From CAZEAN01 sp964510225 (GTDB lineage: Bacteria > Planctomycetota > Planctomycetia > Isosphaerales > Isosphaeraceae): a stretch of 64,000 bases of DNA. The notes beneath the pieces were generated by a model that saw only the letters and a program-made list of their open reading frames with translations, did no database searches and was not told where the DNA came from. Of this stretch, positions 8,352 through 17,646 are shown piece by piece. The DNA is taken from assembly GCA_964510225.1 (NCBI GenBank), contig CAZEAN010000002.1, positions 1-64,000 of the forward strand, in the 5' to 3' direction. Every line of letters starts with the position of its first letter. The first letter of the stretch is position 1. The position numbers were made by a program, and so were the translations under genes.

Positions 8352-8879
8352 ATGAATGCCGATGAGGGGAAGCGATTCCAGTTTGAGTCCCTGGTTGTAG
8401 AGCATCACGTTCGCGTCCGTGCGTTCGTTCGATCGCTGGGCGTCGATCCCGACTGGGTTGACGATCTCTCTCAGGAGGTCTTCCTGACTGCCTATCGAGA
8501 GTGGGATTCGTTTGATCAGACTCGCGACTTCGGCAAGTGGCTCCGTGGGATCGCCGCCAATCTCGTTCGCAACGAGATCCGGAAGGATGCACGACGGCGC
8601 CGGATCCTCAGGACTGAACTTACAGAGATCCTCCTGAATCGTTCCTCAGAGACCCGCGATTCGGATGAGTCGCTAACGATTGGAGCGATTCGTGAATGCC
8701 TCGGCAAGCTCACTCCGGCAAGCCGGGCTCTGGTTCAAGGCCGGTATCGTGACGGTGAGACCGCGACTGAGCTTGCCGACCGTTTCAAACTTACATCGGC
8801 GAATGTCCGACAGATGTTGGTCCGGATCCGTCGACAGATTAAACGTTGTGTCGAACTCCAGATGGTGAGGGAAGCCTGA
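8352..8879 (+). CDS. ECF-type RNA polymerase sigma factor
   Basis: 175 aa. Region 2 is seen in VRAFVRSLGVDPDWVDDLSQEVFLTAYREWDSF and FGKWLRGIAANLVRNEIRK. Region 4 is seen in LGKLTPASRALVQGRYRDGETATELADRFKLTSANVRQMLVRIRRQIKRCV. There is no region 1 or 3, as expected for group 4 factors. The ATG at 8352 gives the normal start just before region 2. The GTG at 8286 would add 22 unmatched residues and abut lepB. The next gene starts one base after this stop and encodes a FecR-type protein, the usual partner arrangement for a membrane-tethered sigma/anti-sigma pair in planctomycetes. The helix 'GETATELADRF...SANVRQML' should contact the -35 element. Confidence 0.92.
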   Translation: MNADEGKRFQFESLVVEHHVRVRAFVRSLGVDPDWVDDLSQEVFLTAYREWDSFDQTRDFGKWLRGIAANLVRNEIRKDARRRRILRTELTEILLNRSSETRDSDESLTIGAIRECLGKLTPASRALVQGRYRDGETATELADRFKLTSANVRQMLVRIRRQIKRCVELQMVREA

Positions 8880-8880
8880 G

Positions 8881-10266
8881 ATGAGCAACTCTCGCTTTGA
8901 AGAATTGCTTGGCCGTTGTCTCGATGAAGACCTTCTCAGCTCTGAGGAGTGGACCGAGTTGCTCGAACTGATCCGCGAGGATCCAACGCTTCAAGAAGAA
9001 CTCGGGGAGCAGTTCGAGGCGTCGGAGCTCCTTGCGCTCTCGGAGGATGATTTGCGTCATGTCTCCCTATTTCTCGCGGCGACTCGATCACGCCTACGTG
9101 ATCTAGAATTCATGGGGCGGGTCCGGTTGGCAATCTCAAATGCAACACAGACGGTGACTTCCCCCGATGGTCGTCCACCAGCGCGCCAAATCCTCCAGCG
9201 AATCCAATGGCCTTGGGTGATTACGCTGGCGGCTGCAACTGTTGCCTTGGTTGCGGTGATTTTCTCTTTCCGGTCCACGATCGAACCCGAGATCGCCGAA
9301 ATTACCGAACTCAATGGCTCAATCATCTGGATCGGGGACGGCGGACGCGTGGTTCGTGATCTCGACGTGGGAACCTCGCTCAGCGGTGGAACCATCGAAG
9401 CGCTGACCGCAGATGCCTGGGTGGCGCTCGAGTTCCGTGACGGATCTACCGTGAAGGTTCCCGGCCCGTCAATGCTGACGATTTCGGAGCACGGACAGAA
9501 AGAGATGCATCTACGTGAAGGAACACTGTTTGCCACGGTCACGGAGCAGCTTACCGGTAAGCCAATGTTGATCCACACGAGGACCGCGGAGGTTGAAGTT
9601 CTCGGGACGAAACTCAATGTCGAGGCGGGATCGCTGGCAACCCGTTTGAGTGTTGATGAAGGGCGAGTCCGCCTCAAGCGATTGGTCGATGGGAGTGTTA
9701 CTGAAGTACCGGCCGATCATCAAGTCTTGGCGACGGCGGATGGGTCAGAGACATTGATCGCGATGCCGCGTCCCGAGGCAGTGAATCGTTGGGAAAGCGA
9801 CCTCATGGCGAGCATGGGAAAGGTCCTCTCACCGAACAACAACCTCCCGGCACGGCTCAGAACTCTCCCGATCGTGTTCAACAGTCCGGACGTTGGACCA
9901 TTTACCCTCTACATTGTTCGCCTCAACGCTTCCCAGTGTGGGTTGCCTCCGGTCGTGCTTGAGAAGGGTGGAAGGCTCCGAGTCCGAGGACGGATCGAAT
10001 CTGCCCAGGACGTCCACATTGAGATCACGACCAAAAAACAGAAGGGCGGATTCGGTGGCAAGTTCGAAACAGTGATTCCAGCCTCGACGTTTGCAGAGGC
10101 TGGAGAACTCTTCGAGGTCGAGATCGGGCTTGGTGACCTGGTCCCGCAACATCCCTGGGTTTCACGATCCCCTATCGGTTCCGAACTTGAGAACACACAT
10201 GTCTTCACCGTGAATGTCGACGCAGGACTGGAAATTGTGCGGATCGAGCTACTACCGCCCTCTTGA
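8881..10266 (+). CDS. FecR-domain membrane protein, likely anti-sigma or signal relay
   Basis: 461 aa. The N-terminal 100 residues form an acidic helical region starting FEELLGRCLDEDLLSSEEWTELLELI, which resembles planctomycete FecR N-termini. One membrane helix lies at about 110-130 (WPWVITLAAATVALVAVIFSF). It is followed by a periplasmic FecR domain (DVGTSLSGGTIEAL...VALEFRDGSTVKVPGPSMLTI...EVEVLGTKLNV...LSVDEGRVRLKR). The C-terminal 150 residues are unassigned and beta-rich. FecR proteins pass an outer-membrane or periplasmic signal to an ECF factor, and the sigma gene ends one base before this ATG. A 12-bp hairpin begins just past the stop, closing the pair as a transcription unit. Confidence 0.87.
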   Translation: MSNSRFEELLGRCLDEDLLSSEEWTELLELIREDPTLQEELGEQFEASELLALSEDDLRHVSLFLAATRSRLRDLEFMGRVRLAISNATQTVTSPDGRPPARQILQRIQWPWVITLAAATVALVAVIFSFRSTIEPEIAEITELNGSIIWIGDGGRVVRDLDVGTSLSGGTIEALTADAWVALEFRDGSTVKVPGPSMLTISEHGQKEMHLREGTLFATVTEQLTGKPMLIHTRTAEVEVLGTKLNVEAGSLATRLSVDEGRVRLKRLVDGSVTEVPADHQVLATADGSETLIAMPRPEAVNRWESDLMASMGKVLSPNNNLPARLRTLPIVFNSPDVGPFTLYIVRLNASQCGLPPVVLEKGGRLRVRGRIESAQDVHIEITTKKQKGGFGGKFETVIPASTFAEAGELFEVEIGLGDLVPQHPWVSRSPIGSELENTHVFTVNVDAGLEIVRIELLPPS

Positions 10267-10268
10267 TC

Positions 10269-10297
10269 GAGCGATCCAAGTGATCCTTGGATTGCTC
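10269..10297. terminator. 12-bp hairpin after the sigma/FecR pair
   Basis: Arms 10269-10280 and 10286-10297 (GAGCGATCCAAG / CTTGGATTGCTC) pair over 12 positions with a single G-T wobble and a 5-base loop. It starts three bases after the FecR stop codon. No T tract follows, so it may be a Rho-assisted terminator or an mRNA-stabilising hairpin. Confidence 0.55.
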
Positions 10298-10379
10298 TGC
10301 CTCGTTCCCAAGGTTGTAACCACGAGAACAGACCTCACCCTTTTCGAACCCTTGATTTCGGACTGAGTTGGAGCGCCCC

Positions 10380-11456
<1,077 letters not shown>

Positions 11457-11817
11457 CCTTGCACCGTGATCGTTCGAGGATCGAAGGTCGCTCCAACAAT
11501 GGAGCGACGATAAGGAAATTCTAACCGTTCATCTGAGATCAGTTGGCCTTTCATTCATCGTTACGTGAGATACTACTTGAACAAGGATTAGACTTAATTT
11601 ATTTTATCGATCAGGGAACGGGACGCTTGTTTGAGCGATAGAGAATGTGACCAGACGATGCGTCGTCAGTGATTTGGATTCATCGATCCGTAGGAAAGTC
11701 ATTGCTCGGCTAAGCGGGCTTGATGGGCCTGGGGTCGCCTGAAACAATTAGAAGACGAGAAGAGATGCCACGACGTGTTGCCAGAATTCATAATTCAATA
11801 CTCAAGGAAAATGCTCA
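11457..11817. other. Intergenic region before the ten-gene cluster
   Basis: 361 bases. It contains the hairpin at 11487-11508 and then a markedly AT-rich stretch around 11560-11620 (for example AATTTATTTTATCG), which is the most likely place for the promoter of the following operon. I see no gene in it. Confidence 0.5.
11487..11508. terminator. 9-bp hairpin downstream of a DUF1559 gene
   Basis: GTCGCTCCA (11487-11495) and TGGAGCGAC (11500-11508) pair perfectly around the loop ACAA. It starts 30 bases after the DUF1559 stop. There is no T tract. The other two DUF1559 genes in this window also have strong T-less hairpins shortly after their stops. Confidence 0.6.
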
Positions 11818-12972
11818 ATGACTGGGCGCGTGATCCTCTGGATCGTGGTGCTGCTGCTCATGTTGGTCCCAATCTCGCTGGAAGGCACCAAGATCGTCCG
11901 TACTTTGTTGAGTAGTGGGCCCAATACAACGCGGATCCAGGAATCGATTAGGGCAGCGGGCGAATTCGGTGAGGAATTCAGTCTTACCGATCAAGGGCCG
12001 AATACTATTCGTCCCGAAGTTTTTGCGGCGTATGTTAATCCATCACTTATGTTCCCAGATGAGAAGCTTGCGACCCTCAAAGACGACAAGACTCTGATCC
12101 TCGCTGGGAAGCGTGATGAGTCTGCAAGGACCTCAATTGGTTGGTTCACGGCTGAGATGTTCCAAACTCCGGAACCTTCTGTTGGCTCGCGCGTATTAAT
12201 TACCCCGGGCCTGGAAAAGCTCTTGACCGACCGTGAGTCCGCACAGAATCTTGAGACACAGATCGAAACGATCCTGACACGGGCTCAGGCAAAGCTCGAC
12301 GATCGGGAAGAACTCCAAACGCTTCTTAGTACCTATGAAAGTATCCCAGCACACGACCTCAACGTTGTTGGCCGAGTGCAGGCTCATCTGAGGAACGTGA
12401 AGGATCCATTTGAAGGTAATGTGGTTGTCTTAGTGATCGACACTGAGTCGCTCCGGGACCTTGACAGGCCGGATCAAGGTATATCAGACGCAATCAATAC
12501 AATCAATCAGCAGAGTAATGCAGAGCTGATCGGTAACACCGTTTTCGTCGTTCAGCCCCAGGCCACCAGTGCTCAGTTGACCCTTTGGCCACCAGGGGGA
12601 GTCACTGATCTCCGAGGTAACCCATTCCCGGACGAGAACTTTGAGGAAGCATTTAAGACCTCGTTCCAGGTCGTTGGCGACTTGCAACGGAAGTCGGGGG
12701 CGAGCCAACCGATCAGGACGATCCTGATTTGGACCAGCACTGTTTATAATGATAACGATATTGCCCAAGAGATTCCCGATCCCCCAGCAGGCCCGATGAC
12801 TCTTTGTTGGATTGGCCAGTATAGGTATGAGGTGCCTGACCCAGAGAGAAGTCGGTTGTATCGGCGACTTCAACAAGCGAACTCGGAGCGTTTCATCAAT
12901 CGCTTCTTTGTGGCACAGGACGAATTCGCCGAATTTCCTCTGTTCGTTATCGATCAGGTCAGATCCAACTAG
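11818..12972 (+). CDS. Membrane-anchored vWA-like protein, cluster gene 1
   Basis: 384 aa, no named family recognised. One N-terminal membrane helix (residues 4-22, ILWIVVLLLMLVPISL) without a clear signal-peptidase site predicts a cytoplasmic N-terminus with the bulk in the periplasm. A beta strand and loop near 202-212 (NVVVLVIDTESLRDL) followed by ISDAINTINQQSN resembles strand 1, helix 1 of a vWA fold. The metal site D-x-S-x-S is degenerate (D-T-E-S-L). Further strands TVFVVQPQ and RTILIWTSTVY fit an alpha/beta Rossmann-like order. AAGGA nine bases upstream supports the ATG. It is the first gene of a unit that continues 22 bases later with a second protein of the same plan. Confidence 0.75.
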   Translation: MTGRVILWIVVLLLMLVPISLEGTKIVRTLLSSGPNTTRIQESIRAAGEFGEEFSLTDQGPNTIRPEVFAAYVNPSLMFPDEKLATLKDDKTLILAGKRDESARTSIGWFTAEMFQTPEPSVGSRVLITPGLEKLLTDRESAQNLETQIETILTRAQAKLDDREELQTLLSTYESIPAHDLNVVGRVQAHLRNVKDPFEGNVVVLVIDTESLRDLDRPDQGISDAINTINQQSNAELIGNTVFVVQPQATSAQLTLWPPGGVTDLRGNPFPDENFEEAFKTSFQVVGDLQRKSGASQPIRTILIWTSTVYNDNDIAQEIPDPPAGPMTLCWIGQYRYEVPDPERSRLYRRLQQANSERFINRFFVAQDEFAEFPLFVIDQVRSN

Positions 12973-12994
12973 CCTTCCTGGAGAGCCTTGCCCA

Positions 12995-14323
12995 ATGTCA
13001 ATTCCTTCCAGCAAGTACCCCCCGGAGGATGACCTATTCAGCGGTTTTCGATCGGGGCAACACATGAGGAAACTTGGCGGCACGATACGTCGTAAGGATC
13101 AGACCTCATTTTTTGTCAAGTATGTTGGTGTTCCGGCCGTTGTCTTGTTGATCGTGATCTCCGTGACTTTCGTCGTAATTCTCTTGAATTCAAGAGGGGA
13201 AGATCGGCCCTCCGAGACAATCCAAGACGAGACAACGATTGTCTCGGGACATGAGGTTGTCGCCATCTCCGAGAATGGTGATCAAGGGACAGCAGCGAAT
13301 CCGCCAACTGATCTCTCGGAGGACACGACGGTCTCCAGCGATGAAGTCACGGATCAGGACTCACCCGGTGAATCAATGGTGTCAACTCAGATCGAGCCGG
13401 ATGGCCAAGGCACTGTCACGACGACCCGTGACGAACCAGGGACTGATTCCGGATCGCCTTCGATAGATTCCGAAGAGGACAATGAGATTTCCGGAACCCT
13501 GGATAGCATTACCCGTGAGATCGTTAGTTTGTCTCAAGAGTTCCAGAGAGTCCGTGATGACCTTCGAGCGAGAGTTGACCATTCCAACACGCGGATCGAT
13601 CGACTGGCCTCGGCACTCGAACTCAGTCGGACGGATCGTGTTGAGCCGATGGACATTCTCGTTGTAGTTTCGAACACGCCCACCTTTCCCGTCGCACAAT
13701 ATCGTGATGTGTTACTCGACGTAATCTTTAGGGATGCTCCAGAGCTGGGGCTCCAGGATTACCGGCTTGGATTTGCGTTAGCGGTTTCTGCCGAACTCAG
13801 GACCTTGGCGACGCTTGATGCTTCAGAGAGTGATCGTGCTCGAGGCCAAGCGTCACTGACACAGGTCAGGCAGCCCAACAACAACGCGACCGAATCGATG
13901 ACCTCGATCTTCCCTGAGATTGTTCGTTCCTTTGGATTGGCTGATGGTGCGAAACAGACTGTAAGCGAGGTCAAACGTCGCTGTGTCTTGGTCGTCAGCA
14001 CCGGGTGTACAGCCCCGACACCAGCGACCTGGGAGCCAAGTGGGGGCTGGAAAGGCGTCGGTATTGATGTCGTCTTGGTCGAACACACCCCGGGGCGCAC
14101 TCCCGACTTAGCTCGGTGGTCTGAATTCTGTGCCAATCACCATGGGACACTCCGAGTCATCCAGCGCCCTGGTAACTCGGATAATAGTCAACAAGCTCGC
14201 GGAAGCTCACGTGCCAACGATCCTCGGGAGCGAGTGTTACCTCCCCAAGCGATGATGGACGAGCTTCGTTTCGCGCTCCGACAATTAACAAGACCGATCC
14301 CCGTACTGCCGAAGGAGGACTGA
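12995..14323 (+). CDS. Membrane-anchored vWA-like protein with acidic linker, cluster gene 2
   Basis: 442 aa. A basic cytoplasmic tail (RKLGGTIRRKDQ) precedes one membrane helix at about 45-67 (VGVPAVVLLIVISVTFVVIL). A roughly 110-residue acidic, Ser/Thr-rich low-complexity linker is followed by a short coiled coil (LDSITREIVSLSQEFQRVRDDLRARVD). From about 219 a vWA-like alpha/beta domain begins (MDILVVVSNTPTFPVAQYRDVLLDVI) with the metal site reduced to S-N-T-P-T. VKRRCVLVVSTGC and GIDVVLVEH are later strands. The ATG at 12995 lies just after the previous stop, and upstream in-frame sequence overlaps that gene. The next gene begins three bases after this stop. It looks like a partner or paralogue of gene 1, with the linker spanning the periplasm. 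Confidence 0.75.
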   Translation: MSIPSSKYPPEDDLFSGFRSGQHMRKLGGTIRRKDQTSFFVKYVGVPAVVLLIVISVTFVVILLNSRGEDRPSETIQDETTIVSGHEVVAISENGDQGTAANPPTDLSEDTTVSSDEVTDQDSPGESMVSTQIEPDGQGTVTTTRDEPGTDSGSPSIDSEEDNEISGTLDSITREIVSLSQEFQRVRDDLRARVDHSNTRIDRLASALELSRTDRVEPMDILVVVSNTPTFPVAQYRDVLLDVIFRDAPELGLQDYRLGFALAVSAELRTLATLDASESDRARGQASLTQVRQPNNNATESMTSIFPEIVRSFGLADGAKQTVSEVKRRCVLVVSTGCTAPTPATWEPSGGWKGVGIDVVLVEHTPGRTPDLARWSEFCANHHGTLRVIQRPGNSDNSQQARGSSRANDPRERVLPPQAMMDELRFALRQLTRPIPVLPKED

Positions 14324-14326
14324 GGA

Positions 14327-16822
14327 ATGCTGACTCTCCAGCGTCTTTTGTACTGCTCTGCCCTGGTGATCTGCTTGATCCTGAATCAAGGCTCCAAGGT
14401 TTTAGGAGCCCTACAAGATGATGTGTTGGATGCCGATGGCACTCCCCTGCCCTCGCTAGATCAACTCTCTCTTGCCCTTGATAAGAATGGTGACCCCGCG
14501 ATTGTCTGGGTGGCTTCCGAGGGACTTCGGCCTACCCTGAAGGCCAGTCCGCGATCGAGTCAGAACAACCCATTCGCAGGAATCACCACCATTGAGTTTA
14601 TGGAGGGCTTTACCTACGTTGAGCGCCCCGGCACCACCGACTACACCCTTTTGGTACGTCCTGGCCTTCGAGGGGCTGTGGAGGATGTGATCGGTTGGGT
14701 CCCATCGGAGGTTCTCGTCAAGAGCCAGAGCGCACTGGAAGTACCGATCAGCGGGATCTTGCGTAAGGCGATGATTGTCAATCGGATTGCCGACCTGGAA
14801 GAGCGAGTGGAGGTCGGGGAGGGTGTGATTGCTCCCGCTGATGCGCCGGGTCCTAACGGGAGTCCCCGGATCGATCCAATTCGGTTGTTCAATTTGTTCT
14901 TTGTGTACGCTGAGACGAATAGTCACCTCTTAATCGGAAACAAGCCGTCATTCAACCCGATTGATCCCGAAAGTCGCCTGGCGACTATCCTGGGTTGGAT
15001 CCCGAAAGACCGAGCGTGTCAGTGGAATACAAGGGAAGGAATGCTCTGGGACACCGATGGTAAGCGTGACCCGAAGCTCGGGATTTTGGGGAATGATGAG
15101 GAGGTCGTTCGGGAAGATCAAGGGATGATCTTCAGGACCGCCGCGCAGGGGCGACAGAACATCGGAGGCCCTGCAGTTGAACCACTTGCGGTCGAGCAGG
15201 CCAACCAGGATGGGACTTATGGAGGCCTTGAAGCTGCAAAGCGGATTCGACATGATCAAATGCGCTTCCCAATCCTAGAGTGGGATTCGAAGCGTGATGG
15301 CTCTCGTATCCAGTTAGGAAATGGTGACAACAGACTTTGCAGGGTTGGATTTGTCGGCGACCTAGTCGATCGTCGCGGCGACCGACTTCTCCCGGCAGGG
15401 GATGTGGCACGGATTCAACGACAGCTCGACCTGATCCGAGAACAGGTTAACAGTGTTGAGATCGTGTTTGTGGTCGATGAAACGAAGAGTGTTGAGCCGT
15501 TTTTTGGCTTAATCGGTGGAATTGTCGGGGAGGTGACCGATCGAGTCCGCATGCTCAATCAAGACCGCGAGTCAGAAAAATTAAACGTTAAGGTGGCCGT
15601 GTCTTACTTTGGAGACGTAGAAGGGGGATCACGTGCAGCCACTCCCTCGGCTCTGAGGGACGTCATCGCGAGTGGCGAAGAGATCCAGCGCGAAATCGAG
15701 TCGCACGAACCCACTCCAGGCGGTGATGATCTGGAGCGTTTGTACTACGGGATCCAACAAGCCATTAACACGGCTGAGTTTAGTCCGGGTGCCCGGAAAC
15801 TTGTCATTGTCCTTGGTGATATGGGCAATAAATCAGAACAAGGTGATCCAACGCTCGATGATCTCGTCGAGCTGTTCTTCCCCGATCGAGGTTCCCCTAT
15901 CGAACTTTATGCGATCCAGGTGGCACGTCCTGATCCGGAACGTCCGGCGACCATTAACTTCCGAGACCAGATGAACGAGTTAGTCGCACGGGTCCGAAAC
16001 GGAATCGAGCGCCGCTACCCTGATGCCCCTGGTGTTGCCTCGCTCTGCGACTCGATCACGAGCACCGAAGAGAACACCAACATCCTGACGAACCAGATCG
16101 TTGCCCACTTTGAGACGCTCCGACAACGGGCGAGCGAATTCGAACGAGACCTCGGAGCGCTCCGGCTCAACTGGAACACCCAGATTGGACCAGAGCTGGA
16201 ACGGATTATTGAAGAGGATTTCAACCTCCCCTTGAGACGACTCCGTGAACTGAATGCTTCGGCGCAAGTTTTCCAAATCGGTTACGTTTGGAGGGAAAAC
16301 AGCCGAGGGGAAGAACAGTTAGACGAACAGGTGTTGCTCAATGGGCGCGAACTAAACGCCGTGATCGAGGTGCTCGATGGCCTTGAGCGTCTCCGGGAAG
16401 ATCCGGGACGCACCGAGCCCACAGATTTTCTGGTGAATTGGGTCCTCAACTTTGCCGGCGAACGCGGGGTTCAAGGTGACCTCCGAAATCAATCGATCAA
16501 CGAGATTCTCGAAAAGACCACGGGGCTAAAATTCCAGAATCCACTGATGGATCGGATGGTCAAAGACCTTGAGCAGGGAAACGACGTTCGGCTCTCACGA
16601 CAGATTCTCAGCGATCTCTCACTCGCGTCCAGTCTTCTCGAAGATATTCGTGATGGTGTTAAATACGAATATGAAGAGAGGCAGGTCGAACTCGCCACTG
16701 GTTTGTTTCTGAGTGTTGCCAGCCGCGTTGGTCGTCCAGAGGATGCGCCTCGGGCGTTTTACCTCGGCGGTGACCGGGCGATCAACTATTACTGGATCGA
16801 TCTGGATCAAGAATGGCCCTAA
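14327..16822 (+). CDS. Secreted SH3-like/vWA protein (TssR-like architecture), cluster gene 3
   Basis: 831 aa with an N-terminal signal peptide (LLYCSALVICLILN...VLGALQ). Two SH3-like segments end in the related boxes GWVPSEV (near 123) and GWIPKDRACQWNTREGM (near 223). A vWA domain follows at about 378-560: VEIVFVVDETKSVEPFFG gives a near-canonical metal site D-E-T-K-S, then VKVAVSYFGDVEGG and KLVIVLGDMGN. The C-terminal 270 residues are mostly helical (FETLRQRASEFERDLG and onward). Tandem SH3-like boxes with 'WNTRE' followed by vWA recall TssR proteins of Bacteroidetes type VI systems. That resemblance is from memory and no sheath gene is present here. The ABC ATPase gene starts 10 bases inside its 3' end, so the products are probably coupled. 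Confidence 0.75.
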   Translation: MLTLQRLLYCSALVICLILNQGSKVLGALQDDVLDADGTPLPSLDQLSLALDKNGDPAIVWVASEGLRPTLKASPRSSQNNPFAGITTIEFMEGFTYVERPGTTDYTLLVRPGLRGAVEDVIGWVPSEVLVKSQSALEVPISGILRKAMIVNRIADLEERVEVGEGVIAPADAPGPNGSPRIDPIRLFNLFFVYAETNSHLLIGNKPSFNPIDPESRLATILGWIPKDRACQWNTREGMLWDTDGKRDPKLGILGNDEEVVREDQGMIFRTAAQGRQNIGGPAVEPLAVEQANQDGTYGGLEAAKRIRHDQMRFPILEWDSKRDGSRIQLGNGDNRLCRVGFVGDLVDRRGDRLLPAGDVARIQRQLDLIREQVNSVEIVFVVDETKSVEPFFGLIGGIVGEVTDRVRMLNQDRESEKLNVKVAVSYFGDVEGGSRAATPSALRDVIASGEEIQREIESHEPTPGGDDLERLYYGIQQAINTAEFSPGARKLVIVLGDMGNKSEQGDPTLDDLVELFFPDRGSPIELYAIQVARPDPERPATINFRDQMNELVARVRNGIERRYPDAPGVASLCDSITSTEENTNILTNQIVAHFETLRQRASEFERDLGALRLNWNTQIGPELERIIEEDFNLPLRRLRELNASAQVFQIGYVWRENSRGEEQLDEQVLLNGRELNAVIEVLDGLERLREDPGRTEPTDFLVNWVLNFAGERGVQGDLRNQSINEILEKTTGLKFQNPLMDRMVKDLEQGNDVRLSRQILSDLSLASSLLEDIRDGVKYEYEERQVELATGLFLSVASRVGRPEDAPRAFYLGGDRAINYYWIDLDQEWP

Positions 16823-17646
16823 CTAGCTTTCAACTACGGAATCTCTCGTATCGATATCCCCGAGCTACTGCCCCGGTGTTGACGGGAATCGACCTCGATC
16901 TGCCCTCCGATGCGACCGTTGCGGTACTCGGCGTGTCGGGGGCTGGAAAGTCGACCTTGCTGTATCTCCTGGGGCTCCTCTGGGAAGGGAGCCTCGACAG
17001 TGGCACGATTCAGTACGATCGCGGTGATCGCTCATTTGATTATGGGGCGCTCGATTTGCGCCGTCGCGCGTTGTTACGGCTTGAGGCGTTTGGATTCGTC
17101 CTCCAATCTTGCTACCTTCTGCCACACTTTAGTTGTGCCCAGAACATCGCGATGCCATTAGCGATTCGAGGCCAAAAATCTCCCGAGGACGCATCGGTGG
17201 TTGCTGAGTTAGTGGAGCGTGTCGATACTGTTGACCCCCGGACCGGGGCCGGTCGGCTTGCGACCGACATCAGCAAGCGTGCTGGTGAGGTCTCCGGCGG
17301 TCAGAAACAGCGTGTTGCGACACTCAGGGCGATCATCCACGACCCCAATGTAGTCTTCGCTGATGAACCTTTTAGTAATCTCGATGCTGAGAACGCCGAT
17401 GCGTTACTTGACCTTCTCGCCGATTGGCGTCGCGGTGCGTTACCGCACTCCACCGAGAAGCCCTTCGGTCGGACGCTGATATTGGTCTGTCATGACCTCC
17501 AAGTAGCCTTTGACCGTGCTGATCAGTTTCTTGTAGTCTATCGGGCTGGAGGAATATCTAGTGGTTGTCTGATCGAGAAGACTGCTCTTCCTAATGGCCC
17601 CGACGACCTCCGGGTCCTGATCGAATCGGAGAATCTCCCCCAATGA
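16813..17646 (+). CDS. ABC transporter ATPase, MacB/LolD type, cluster gene 4
   Basis: 277 aa. Walker A GVSGAGKST is near residues 38-46, the Q-loop VLQSC near 96, and the signature is EVSGGQKQRVA. Walker B is VVFADEPFSNLD and the switch His is in ILVCHD. Family resemblance is to LolD/MacB/FtsE ATPases that pair with FtsX-type permeases, and such a permease gene overlaps this one by four bases. The start overlaps the preceding vWA gene by 10 bases. Transporters of this class often do not move substrate through the membrane; they transmit mechanical work to periplasmic parts. Here the periplasmic vWA proteins encoded immediately upstream are the obvious partners. Confidence 0.93.
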   Translation: MALTSFQLRNLSYRYPRATAPVLTGIDLDLPSDATVAVLGVSGAGKSTLLYLLGLLWEGSLDSGTIQYDRGDRSFDYGALDLRRRALLRLEAFGFVLQSCYLLPHFSCAQNIAMPLAIRGQKSPEDASVVAELVERVDTVDPRTGAGRLATDISKRAGEVSGGQKQRVATLRAIIHDPNVVFADEPFSNLDAENADALLDLLADWRRGALPHSTEKPFGRTLILVCHDLQVAFDRADQFLVVYRAGGISSGCLIEKTALPNGPDDLRVLIESENLPQ

